A program made the translations under genes and the position numbers. Under the pieces are notes generated by a model. The model was not told where the DNA came from and did not search any database. It was given only the letters and a program-made list of their open reading frames with translations. This document shows, piece by piece, positions 17,539 through 25,487 of a DNA stretch of 35,480 nucleotides. The first letter of the stretch is position 1. Each line of letters begins with the position of its first letter. The stretch is taken from contig JAZLBP010000014.1 in NCBI GenBank assembly GCA_045613745.1, forward strand, positions 1 to 35,480. Direction: 5' to 3'. The DNA comes from UBA940 sp045613745. GTDB lineage: Bacteria; Bacteroidota; Bacteroidia; Bacteroidales; Rikenellaceae.

Positions 17539-19008
17539 CTAGTTATTTCGGGGAAGTACAATGGTGTAAACGCCACCCTTTTGAATCATATCATCTGCGG
17601 CAATCATACGGCCATCGGAACGACGGACAGTAAACTTAAGCTGCACCTTGTAGTCACGGGCGGCCTCCGAAATCAGAGGTTTGACATAGACGGTTGTGGT
17701 TTGGCCATCAATCACGCCGGTCGAAGGCGAAACCTCGAAGGCATTGACGTCACCCACCAGCGACACAATCCAACTACCTCCAATGGGAGCACCAAGAGTA
17801 AACGATGCACGCGCAGGTTGGGCGTTGATGATAGACACCATCTTCTTGCCGTCATCCACACCCGAAATATCCTTGTTCCACGACAAGACACCACCCTCGT
17901 CAACCTCTACACCCTCTTTGGTGTAGTCGATGTCCTGTATTTCATACTCCCAAGGCTTAACCTCGGTTTTGAGTTCAACCATCTTGTCGGCAAACACAAT
18001 GTTGAAGTGATATTTCTTGCCAGCCTCCCAAGCCAAATTGGGGAAGTTGATACGTTTCTCGTAGGTTTTGCCGTCAGCGGTATATTTGATATACATTTTG
18101 TAGGTCTCGGGGTAGTGCACTACGCCATCGTCGGAGGTTGTAATCTTATCCGAGCTATAAATGTATTCGGCAGGGGTTGGCCACAACAGCATAAACGCCT
18201 GTGTGGTCGAGCCATCGAAGATGTTGCTACGAAGGTTGTCGGGGCTAATCTCATAGGGATACTTACCTTCGTCCAAACCACGGGTAAAAAATTTGTCAGG
18301 TGTAAAGTCCGAGTAGTTAACAACCGTTGCATCGCCACCAAAGTTGATTGTTGCCGAACGGGTGCTGGGAAGAGTGTCCACGCGGAACTCCTCTATTTTG
18401 ACAAAAGATTTGGTACTATTCTCCACACCGATGCTCACTGCGGTGAACAGGTGCTTGAAGTTCATCTTCACAAATGAATTGGTGGGCTGGGTCACAGTAA
18501 TGTCCGAGTACAAGAAGTCGAACTGCGGAGTTTCATTGGTCATCTCCTTGGCGGGGATGGTCAGCACCTTGGATGCAAATGCAAAACCACTTCCAAAGAA
18601 CTCTTCGGGAGTATCCACACTAGTAGCCATATTCTTATCCTTTGCAAGCCAGCCGAAGAATCTGTGTGTTCCGGGAACCCACTGTTTAGTGTCGGCCGTG
18701 GTGCCTTCCATTTCGTCGGTGAAAGGCCAAGAAGTACCATCCTCGTGCAATCCCGAATTGGTTAGTACATCGGGGCCTGCATAAGAGTCGATATGCGCAG
18801 TGGCGGCATCATCAACAAAGTCGTACACCTTGATTCGGTTGCCATCGGCACCGAATGTGCTTTGCGTGAGCATAGCTCTTGTTTGCGGCAAACCGACACT
18901 CAAGGATATGGTATTAGGTTTGGTCTCCACATCCGTGTTGTCGGTACACCCTACGACGCAAGCCAGTGCGGCCAATGCGAGTAATGTATGTTTGTATCTG
19001 AGTCTCAT
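17539..19008 (-). CDS. Fimbrillin-family lipoprotein with a C-terminal beta-sandwich extension
   Basis: The protein has 489 residues and a lipobox VVGC (Cys21). T43-R44-A matches the probable Arg-specific maturation site. The fimbrillin core runs to about residue 345 and includes G-T-H-R-F-F-G-W-L-A, F-K-H-L-F-T-A-V, and W-E-A-G-K-K-Y-H-F-N-I, the typical pre-C-terminal motif of Mfa-like pilins. A further 140 residues or so form an Ig/BACON-like extension (S-W-I-V-S-L, F-E-V-S-P-S-T-G). The start is 2 bases past the preceding stop, so translation is probably coupled. A minor or accessory pilin fits best; which partner it docks to cannot be told from sequence. Confidence 0.7.
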   Translation of the reverse strand: MRLRYKHTLLALAALACVVGCTDNTDVETKPNTISLSVGLPQTRAMLTQSTFGADGNRIKVYDFVDDAATAHIDSYAGPDVLTNSGLHEDGTSWPFTDEMEGTTADTKQWVPGTHRFFGWLAKDKNMATSVDTPEEFFGSGFAFASKVLTIPAKEMTNETPQFDFLYSDITVTQPTNSFVKMNFKHLFTAVSIGVENSTKSFVKIEEFRVDTLPSTRSATINFGGDATVVNYSDFTPDKFFTRGLDEGKYPYEISPDNLRSNIFDGSTTQAFMLLWPTPAEYIYSSDKITTSDDGVVHYPETYKMYIKYTADGKTYEKRINFPNLAWEAGKKYHFNIVFADKMVELKTEVKPWEYEIQDIDYTKEGVEVDEGGVLSWNKDISGVDDGKKMVSIINAQPARASFTLGAPIGGSWIVSLVGDVNAFEVSPSTGVIDGQTTTVYVKPLISEAARDYKVQLKFTVRRSDGRMIAADDMIQKGGVYTIVLPRNN

Positions 19009-19010
19009 AT

Positions 19011-19895
19011 CTATTCTGCTCTGTTGTTCCAGTTACTGATACCCGTTGTGTAGGTCAGGGTTGTTTCGGTCAGGTTCAGTGTGTAGGTGTAGTGGGTACC
19101 CGGCGTCCAGTCAATCACAAAGTTTTGAATCTCCTCTTGGAGGGGTATCCAGTTGGCCTCGCCGAACTTAACCTCGAAATCCACAATCACCGTAGCACTC
19201 GACGACTGCGGGATGGCGTAGAAGTCCTCACCCATATAGATGGGGTCGGCACCCACAATCACAGGCTCATCGCTTGCGTCAAACACATAGGAGTGCGAAG
19301 GGTTGGTGGTTGTCCACGCATAATTGCCCGACTTATTGTAGTCTCCCGTCTTGGCAAAGCCTTTGAGTTCGATGCGATTAACCTTCACTGCCATTTGGCT
19401 CGACAGCGATTGGCGCATACGGAACTCCACTCGCGAAAGAATGTGGGCGAACTCCAAGGTGACATATCGGCCTGTGGCATAGTTCACGTCGTAGGCGCGG
19501 GCGCACAGAATATCGACCTCATCCTGAGTGGTATCGAAATCTTCGATGCTGATACCCTTGCCCGGAGTGTATATTGCGCCGATGTCGGTAGGCCAGCAGG
19601 CCTCAAACGACAAATCGGTGCGGGGCCAAATCTTCTCGGAGCTCCAGCCGGTGCCGTCATACTGGATAACCTCGCCATCGATATACATCGATTGTGTGCT
19701 CTGATTGAGGGCCCAAACTTTGAAACTGCGCTCCTCGGGGAAAGGCACCGACTCCACAACGGCTCTTGTGTCGTGGCCAATATAGGGCTTGAATCCTATG
19801 TTAACAGGAATCCAGTCCGTCTGCCCCTCCTGACAACCCGTGAGACCACACAGCATCACGGCAAGAAAGCATATTATCAGTTTCAATCTATTCAT
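19011..19895 (-). CDS. Fimbrillin-family lipoprotein (Mfa-like), compact
   Basis: The protein has 294 residues and a lipobox LTGC (Cys21). T43-R44-A-V-V-E is followed by P-F-P, then I-W-P and A-C-W-P, F-A-H-I-L-S-R-V-E-F and W-T-P-G-T-H-Y-T-Y-T-L, all landmarks of the Fimbrillin_like family (PF13149). The C-terminus, T-T-G-I-S-N-W-N, keeps the tryptophan seen near the donor-strand end in the other subunits. It is the first gene after a 103-base gap containing two hairpins, so its level may differ from the upstream pilin genes. It is probably an accessory subunit. Confidence 0.75.
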   Translation of the reverse strand: MNRLKLIICFLAVMLCGLTGCQEGQTDWIPVNIGFKPYIGHDTRAVVESVPFPEERSFKVWALNQSTQSMYIDGEVIQYDGTGWSSEKIWPRTDLSFEACWPTDIGAIYTPGKGISIEDFDTTQDEVDILCARAYDVNYATGRYVTLEFAHILSRVEFRMRQSLSSQMAVKVNRIELKGFAKTGDYNKSGNYAWTTTNPSHSYVFDASDEPVIVGADPIYMGEDFYAIPQSSSATVIVDFEVKFGEANWIPLQEEIQNFVIDWTPGTHYTYTLNLTETTLTYTTGISNWNNRAE

Positions 19896-19924
19896 TTATT
19901 TTGTTTGTCTTTTTGTTGGTTTGC

Positions 19925-19979
19925 GCCACCCATTTGGTGGCTGAAAATAGTACCCATCAGCCCACCCAAGGGCTGATGG
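19925..19979 (-). promoter_or_regulatory. Two adjacent hairpins in the operon's longest internal gap
   Basis: In transcription order, a 10-bp perfect stem (19979-19970 with 19963-19954, 6-base loop) is followed by a 6-bp stem (19941-19936 with 19930-19925, 5-base loop). The first is followed by GTACTATTTTC, a weak T-rich tail. The gap (19896-19998) has no TAnnTTTG promoter on the minus strand. The hairpins could cause partial termination or protect processed mRNA ends after the beta-helix pilin gene. Confidence 0.5.
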
Positions 19980-19998
19980 ATTAAAATATATCGCTCAA

Positions 19999-22227
19999 TT
20001 AGCGAACGGTTACGAACGACTCTTTGCCAGTGTAACCAGTCAGGTTATCGGTAGTCAGAGCAGCGTCGCCATAGGTGCAACCCTCGAATACGATAGTCTC
20101 ACCTGCGCCAAGCTCAGCCAAATCGATGGTAAAGCCAGCCTCGAACGAGCAGTTCGACAGGATGGTAGTACCATAGGGGCGGAAGGTAGCTTGAGTACCT
20201 TTGGTGAATGCTACGTTAACGAACGAAGCGGTAGTGCTGGTACCATACGAAGTCCAACCTTGGAGGGTCGAGTTTTTAACCTCGAGGCTAACCTCTTTGG
20301 TAGTGTTTACGTTGATAGCGTAAGTTACGTTCTTGATGGTTACGTTGTCGAGAACGTAGTTACCAGCAGCGTTAACATAGATAGCACGCAGACCTCTTGA
20401 AGTACCGTTGTCATTCCAAGCACCATTCAAACCGTCGATGGTTACGTTTTGGATAAGAACGTCACCTGCGGGGCGAATCATACCATTGTCACTGGGAGTA
20501 GCAGCAGCGGTCAGAGTATTGCCTTTACCGTTGAAAGTACCGTTGGTGATAGTAACGTTTTTGGTGATGGTAGTAGCAGCGTCCAGAACGATAGCAGCGT
20601 TCTCCGAAGCGCAAACGGTGTATACAGCAGCGCCATCTTTGGTCGATGCAACTACGTTGTAACCAGCAGCTACGAAGTTAACTGCGGGGTTCTCCGAAGC
20701 GTTGTCTGCGGGGTTGAAACCGTAGAAAGTACCACCGTAAACAGTTACATTACCGGGTTTGCTACCGTGCAGGTTGATAGCCGAGTATTTCTCATTGGTA
20801 CCATCTGTGCCAGCTTGTTTCTCGCAAGCTTGGAAGTAACCACCGTTGATAGTTACGTTACCGCCGTTTTTAGCGTAGATAAGGTCGCTACCCTCACCAG
20901 CGTTGTAGTACTCACCGCCGTTGATGGTTACGTTACCGCCGTCAGCCCAAACTGCGATGCTGTATTGGCAATCAGCAGTCTCAACTTTACCGGGGCCGTT
21001 GATAGCCATGCTACCACCTTTTACCCAGAAACCGTAAGCGTTAGTAGTATTATCGGTATCGGTCCAAGATTTAGCCGAAATAGTGTAGCCGTTCAGCTCA
21101 ACGATAACATCACCCTCAGTCAGAACAACGGGGCTGCTAATCTCGATGTCGTTGATCAGACGTACCGATTTACCAGCAGCGATAGCGCTGATCAGCTCGT
21201 CCTCAGCCGAAACCTCAAGAGCAGTTGCGTCGATAACGGGAACCTCAACATCCTCCCAGTCAGCAACCGAGGGGTTGATCAGGATCTCGTCGAGATCGAA
21301 GATAACGGTGTAGATGTAGTGTTTGCCGGGCTCCCAGGGAGTGTTTTTGCCATCCAGTACGAGGGGTACGTTAACCGATTGGCCGGTCAGAGTGGGAGTA
21401 CCATTAACACCTTTTTGAGTGTAAGCGATGGTCAGCGAAGTGGTAGCTTGGGGCAGTACCAGAACGCCGTTGCCCGAGGTAGGAGTCTCGAAAATCTCAA
21501 CTGCAGTGGTTACGTCTTTTTCACCAGCGTAAACAGCAACGTCAGCGTTATCACCGGTCAAAGCCCAAGTTTTGGTATCAGCGGTCATGTTAGCAGTCAG
21601 AGTACCTACGTTTTGGATGTCCTCCAAAGTTACGCCCTCAACGGTGAATACTGCGTTAGCAGCCTCGGTCGATTTGAACTTGAAGGTAATCCACGACAGA
21701 GCGTGCTCGAAAACAACCGATACTTTGTCAGTTGCAGTTTGAGCGGTGTACGACTCCGAGGTAGGAGCTACCAAAATGTCGTAAGTCTCTGCGATGTTGG
21801 TAGGATAAGCAATTTGAGTGCTGGTGTAGATGTCGTTTGCTTGATCGTGAACCATATTCAGGTCAGCGGGGCTGTAAGCCGAGAAACGGAGCGAACCGTT
21901 TTTGGGCCAGTAGTAGGTAGTCGAACCACCCCAGTAAGCGCCTTTGTTCACGAACTCAACGCCGGTAGCATCTTGGTTAATCAGGTAGGGAGTACCTTCG
22001 GTGAACACCGAGCCAGCGGGTTCGTTTGCCCAGTAAGCGAAAACGTCGAAATCCTCGCTTTGGGGATAGGTAGTACCATCGATAGCACCAGTTACGTTCG
22101 CACGGGTAGTGAGCGAAGTTACGGGCATCAACTTGATCTCAGATTGGCCACCCACGTAGGTGTCCTCAGTGCTAGTACACGATGCCAAAGCTGCGCATAC
22201 TGCCATTGATAAGAACAGTTTTTTCAT
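19999..22227 (-). CDS. Fimbrillin fused to a C-terminal right-handed beta-helix
   Basis: The protein has 742 residues and a lipobox LASC (Cys17). T41-R42-A-N-V-T-G lies where other subunits have their maturation arginine. The fimbrillin domain (about 30-330) shows Y-Y-W-P-K, L-R-F-S-A-Y-S-P, E-H-A-L-S-W-I-T-F, W-E-P-G-K-H-Y-I-Y-T and I-N-P-S-V-A-D-W324. This last segment is the C-terminal end in the sister pilins. Here about 400 more residues follow, rich in coils such as G-G-N-V-T-I-N-G-G and V-L-D-N-V-T-I-K-N-V, which predict a parallel beta-helix. Two coils are encoded by near-identical 28-base repeats. Codon use looks unusually uniform, which would fit strong expression but was not measured. 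It may be a shaft subunit bearing a surface helix, or a tip or accessory protein. Confidence 0.75.
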   Translation of the reverse strand: MKKLFLSMAVCAALASCTSTEDTYVGGQSEIKLMPVTSLTTRANVTGAIDGTTYPQSEDFDVFAYWANEPAGSVFTEGTPYLINQDATGVEFVNKGAYWGGSTTYYWPKNGSLRFSAYSPADLNMVHDQANDIYTSTQIAYPTNIAETYDILVAPTSESYTAQTATDKVSVVFEHALSWITFKFKSTEAANAVFTVEGVTLEDIQNVGTLTANMTADTKTWALTGDNADVAVYAGEKDVTTAVEIFETPTSGNGVLVLPQATTSLTIAYTQKGVNGTPTLTGQSVNVPLVLDGKNTPWEPGKHYIYTVIFDLDEILINPSVADWEDVEVPVIDATALEVSAEDELISAIAAGKSVRLINDIEISSPVVLTEGDVIVELNGYTISAKSWTDTDNTTNAYGFWVKGGSMAINGPGKVETADCQYSIAVWADGGNVTINGGEYYNAGEGSDLIYAKNGGNVTINGGYFQACEKQAGTDGTNEKYSAINLHGSKPGNVTVYGGTFYGFNPADNASENPAVNFVAAGYNVVASTKDGAAVYTVCASENAAIVLDAATTITKNVTITNGTFNGKGNTLTAAATPSDNGMIRPAGDVLIQNVTIDGLNGAWNDNGTSRGLRAIYVNAAGNYVLDNVTIKNVTYAINVNTTKEVSLEVKNSTLQGWTSYGTSTTASFVNVAFTKGTQATFRPYGTTILSNCSFEAGFTIDLAELGAGETIVFEGCTYGDAALTTDNLTGYTGKESFVTVR
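20840..20942 (-). repeat. 28-base imperfect direct repeats encoding beta-helix coils
   Basis: Bases 20840-20867 and 20915-20942 are near-identical (two substitutions seen) and offset by exactly 75 bases, or 25 codons. That equals one coil of the predicted helix. Both encode the N-V-T-I-N-G-G core, and a third protein-level copy (N-V-T-V-Y-G-G) lies further on. Confidence 0.6.
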
Positions 22228-22266
22228 AGTTGTAAAAATTTAAGTGTTTGTGTTATTTTAGTTTAG

Positions 22267-23388
22267 TTATTTAATCTCTACGGGAATCTCAACCTCTGCC
22301 CAGTCGGTCACTTTAGGATCGATCAAGATCTCGCTGGTGCCGATTGCGATAGCATAGGTGTAGCATTTACCAGCCTCCCACGAATCAACCGATGTATCAG
22401 TAGCCAACTTCACGGTTTTGGTTTCGGTAAAGCTCGAATTCTCTTCACCCTCGTCCTCTTTCGAAGTAATGGTATAGTTAATTACAAGTTCGTAATTAGC
22501 GCCAATCTTTTGGGGAATGATTATAGGCTCTTTAGAAACGGCAATTGCAGTTGTACCAAGTTCAGTTGCACCATCAGCCCAGACTACAATGGTCTCAGGC
22601 GTGGTCGACGACCAAACGATATCCTCGTTATCTTCTACAGTACCGGTACCTTCCGAATTAACATTGGTGAACGACACCGAGTTTACGGTAATAGTAGCCT
22701 TTTCGGGAGTGCCCTCTGCTTTTGCAAGGGTAACTTTAATCCAAGCCAAAGCGTGTTGGAATACAACATCGACGTTAGGCTCGTTAGTTACGCTGTTACC
22801 ATCAATCACACCGTCAACTTCGCTACCCATAGTTCCGCTGTTGCACGACGCCTCGGTCATCTTGAAGTACATCAAGTCCTCGGTGTGGGTTGTAGCGGTG
22901 GTAACGAAACCAGTTGCAGTATAAGCGTCAGTGGTAGGCGAGTAATTGGTGATGGTCATCACGTTTTTAGTAGCAGTGAACTCATAGTCAACATAATTTG
23001 CGGCGCTTGCAGGATAGTAGCCGGCAAAGAGCAACGAACCTTGTTTAGGCCAGAAATAGGGAGTTACACCTGCCCACAATTTACCTTTGACGTTTTGAGT
23101 AGTTGCTTTCGACTCAAAGGGTTGCTCATTAATATAGTTTTGTTGCTCATAAAGCTCCGCATCGGCATCTTGCCAGTCAGCAATCGTGGTACCAGCGGGA
23201 AGTTGTTTGTACCAAGCCCAAACCATAAATTGCTCGTCGGGGAACGCAGTACCGCTAACCATTGCGCGAGTACGGTTTTCGGTGATGGGGCTCAAGCCGA
23301 TTTGTTTTTGTACGGGCTCGAACTCTACTGTATTTGTGCACGATGCCAATCCAGCCACCGCAAGCACAGCAATTAACAATTTTTTCAT
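22267..23388 (-). CDS. Fimbrillin-family lipoprotein, candidate shaft pilin
   Basis: The protein has 373 residues and a lipobox LASC (Cys17). R-T-R41-A-M-V-S-G is the probable maturation site. The fimbrillin landmarks are Y-F-W-P-K-Q-G-S-L-L-F-A-G-Y-Y-P, Q-H-A-L-A-W-I-K-V and W-E-A-G-K-C-Y-T-Y-A. It ends I-L-I-D-P-K-V-T-D-W-A-E-V-E-I-P-V-E-I-K, a short hydrophobic strand suited to donor-strand exchange. Its compact size and clean ends, like the next-upstream gene, fit a polymerising type V pilus subunit. It starts 21 bases after the preceding stop and is followed by a 39-base gap before the beta-helix pilin. Confidence 0.8.
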   Translation of the reverse strand: MKKLLIAVLAVAGLASCTNTVEFEPVQKQIGLSPITENRTRAMVSGTAFPDEQFMVWAWYKQLPAGTTIADWQDADAELYEQQNYINEQPFESKATTQNVKGKLWAGVTPYFWPKQGSLLFAGYYPASAANYVDYEFTATKNVMTITNYSPTTDAYTATGFVTTATTHTEDLMYFKMTEASCNSGTMGSEVDGVIDGNSVTNEPNVDVVFQHALAWIKVTLAKAEGTPEKATITVNSVSFTNVNSEGTGTVEDNEDIVWSSTTPETIVVWADGATELGTTAIAVSKEPIIIPQKIGANYELVINYTITSKEDEGEENSSFTETKTVKLATDTSVDSWEAGKCYTYAIAIGTSEILIDPKVTDWAEVEIPVEIK

Positions 23389-23409
23389 ATCTTAAAGTAG
23401 TTTTTTCGG

Positions 23410-24501
23410 TTATTCAATGGTGATATTGTTATCAGTATCCTCATCCCAGGCAGCAGCCTCAGGTGCAATCAGAATCTCGTTAGCTTTGATAGTGATGGTG
23501 TAGATATAGTGTTTACCAGGCTCCCACTTATTGTTAACAGCATCAACAGCGAGGCTAATACCAGACTTAACCTCTTCAATTGCTTGGCTAGCAGGCGAGA
23601 TGTATTCGTAGGTCAAAGTCAAAGTACCAGGAGTTTGAGGGATAACAACAACATTACCGCCAGCAGCCAATGCATACGCTGCACCAGTTTCAACGTTAAC
23701 CGCAGGATATTTAGTTTCACCATTCTCTGTTGTTGCCGCAGGCAATGTCACTGCTGTGAGCGTGTTAGCATTTAAGGTATAAACATTTTGGTCAACTTTG
23801 GGCGTATCGTAATTCTTCCACTCAATAGGAGTTGCCGCAGTTTGTGCGACACACTCAACATCTGCTTGGTTGTAAATACCATTAATTTGCAAACCTGTAA
23901 CGGTGTATTTTCCTGCTGTAACAGCATCACCTTTAACCAAGAAGGTAATCCACGAGCAAGTGTGATACATTGTCACGGGAACAAACGAAGTTTCCTTACC
24001 CAAAAAAGCTGCTGTAGCAGGGAAATACATCAGATCGTTGTCACCTGTGCCAGGTGTGTAGTCAGTAATGGTAAGAGTTCCTACACCGTCACCTGTAACT
24101 GCATAAGCAGCCGACGCCATAGAACCCGATTTCGAATAACCTGCAAAGCGCAAACTTTTCACGTTAGGCCAGTAGTAAGGATTTGCATTTTCTCCATCAC
24201 CACCACCCCATACTTGGTCAGAAGGTTGACCCGCAGTGGTATTAATTTCATTATAAGCTCCACGATTTGCAAACTCACCACCATTAATGTAGTTAGGAGT
24301 ACCTGAGGTTTGATCACTTGTCCAAGCATAGACATACATGTTCAAATCTGTCGGATACACTGTACCACTTACAACATTTCGAGTGATGTTGTCAGCTACG
24401 GCTACAAAACCAATTTCGTTCGGAGTGTCAAACTCAACACCCGTGCTTGTGCAACCTACGAATGCAGCGGCTGCCAAACAAATTGAAAGAATCTTTTTCA
24501 T
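23410..24501 (-). CDS. Fimbrillin-family lipoprotein, candidate shaft pilin
   Basis: The protein has 363 residues and a lipobox FVGC (Cys17). I-T-R41-N-V-V-S-G sits at the conserved maturation site, though Asn follows Arg where most sisters have Ala. Y-Y-W-P, L-R-F-A-G-Y-S-K, Y-H-T-C-S-W-I-T-F and W-E-P-G-K-H-Y-I-Y-T are fimbrillin landmarks, and the C-terminus is a short strand after A-A-A-W. It is the first fimbrillin gene in the operon, 30 bases after the DUF5119 gene, a place often held by a major subunit. The coding region looks more AT-rich than its neighbours by eye. Which of the compact pilins is the main shaft protein cannot be told from sequence alone. Confidence 0.8.
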   Translation of the reverse strand: MKKILSICLAAAAFVGCTSTGVEFDTPNEIGFVAVADNITRNVVSGTVYPTDLNMYVYAWTSDQTSGTPNYINGGEFANRGAYNEINTTAGQPSDQVWGGGDGENANPYYWPNVKSLRFAGYSKSGSMASAAYAVTGDGVGTLTITDYTPGTGDNDLMYFPATAAFLGKETSFVPVTMYHTCSWITFLVKGDAVTAGKYTVTGLQINGIYNQADVECVAQTAATPIEWKNYDTPKVDQNVYTLNANTLTAVTLPAATTENGETKYPAVNVETGAAYALAAGGNVVVIPQTPGTLTLTYEYISPASQAIEEVKSGISLAVDAVNNKWEPGKHYIYTITIKANEILIAPEAAAWDEDTDNNITIE

Positions 24502-24531
24502 TGTGTATAAATTTTTAGTTAATATTTTGTT

Positions 24532-25485
24532 CTAAATTATAATATCGGTATTCACGTCGTCCCACTCATTAACCTCGGGGGCGAAACCGCCATCTCCCGC
24601 AGTAATAGGTTTGGGAATATCTATCTCTGTCTCGATACGGATAATCTGCTCGGGGTTGTCGATAAACTGATCCGAAACATCGATGTTGAACACGCGACCG
24701 TTACCCGCAATATCGATAAACACAAGCGACAGCACCTGTTTGGTTCCGCTTTGGGGATTAGCACCGAAGGTATTGAAACGTGCTGTCAGCAAGCCGTTGC
24801 CATCGATGACCTGGTTGTCGAAGTACACCGAAACAAAGTCGGTCGAGCGTTGGTCGAACGCAATCTTATTGCTCTCGGCAAGGCCCGTAATAACAGCTGC
24901 AATACTACCGATATTCTCGACACCCGTAACGGTTTTCATCTCAAGAATCCAAGACTCGACAACGGTCTCGCATCGGATGTTCATCACCAGCGGCTCGGCA
25001 TCGACGCTTCGGGCGGGGACAAACACATCATTCAGGCGGCCCACATACAAGTGGTCAGGGTCATACACGATTTTCTCGTTGTCGGAAGCCGACGAGCGGC
25101 TACGGAGTTTGGTAAGGAACGAGGTGGGGATGATTGAGGTCGAGGCATAAACCTTGTTCCACGAGTTCTCATTACTAATCCAGGTTGACTCGGTGTCGAA
25201 GTTATAGACCAGCACGTCGTACTCGCGCGAGGGAATAAGGTTAACCTTGCCGCCCTCGGGGGGAAGGAACGCCTGTGTAACGAATCCGCCCGTATGGCTA
25301 TCGTAGAAGATACAACGCATCAACGACGGGAGGTGGGGCATCTCGTAGTTGACAATCTCGTCCTCGATTTCGATATTGACGATAACGGTGTAGTCTGCGA
25401 CAGTCAGAGGTCGGCGTTTGCACGAACTGAGACCCGCAAACAATGCTACACACAGCATTATTAATATGTATCTGGCGCGTCTCAT
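24532..25485 (-). CDS. DUF5119-family fimbrial lipoprotein, candidate pilus anchor
   Basis: The protein has 317 residues and a lipobox LSSC at the end of a 22-residue signal, followed directly by K-R-R. The body (V-I-V-N-I-E-I-E-D, R-E-Y-D-V-L-V-Y-N-F-D-T-E, V-Y-V-G-R-L-N-D-V-F-like segments) resembles DUF5119 (PF17145), found beside DUF3575 genes in Bacteroidales fimbrial loci. Unlike all seven downstream subunits it has no T-R-[ASN] motif about 25-35 residues after the lipid-bearing Cys, so it may keep its lipid and stay in the outer membrane. That is the role of the FimB/Mfa2 anchor in Porphyromonas. The anchor role is inferred. It starts 2 bases after the preceding stop. Confidence 0.65.
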   Translation of the reverse strand: MRRARYILIMLCVALFAGLSSCKRRPLTVADYTVIVNIEIEDEIVNYEMPHLPSLMRCIFYDSHTGGFVTQAFLPPEGGKVNLIPSREYDVLVYNFDTESTWISNENSWNKVYASTSIIPTSFLTKLRSRSSASDNEKIVYDPDHLYVGRLNDVFVPARSVDAEPLVMNIRCETVVESWILEMKTVTGVENIGSIAAVITGLAESNKIAFDQRSTDFVSVYFDNQVIDGNGLLTARFNTFGANPQSGTKQVLSLVFIDIAGNGRVFNIDVSDQFIDNPEQIIRIETEIDIPKPITAGDGGFAPEVNEWDDVNTDIII

Positions 25486-25487
25486 AT

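Noticed and set aside
19896..19998. Internal promoter in the fimbrial operon
   Set aside because: No CAAAnnTA (minus-strand TAnnTTTG) occurs in the gap; only hairpins are present.
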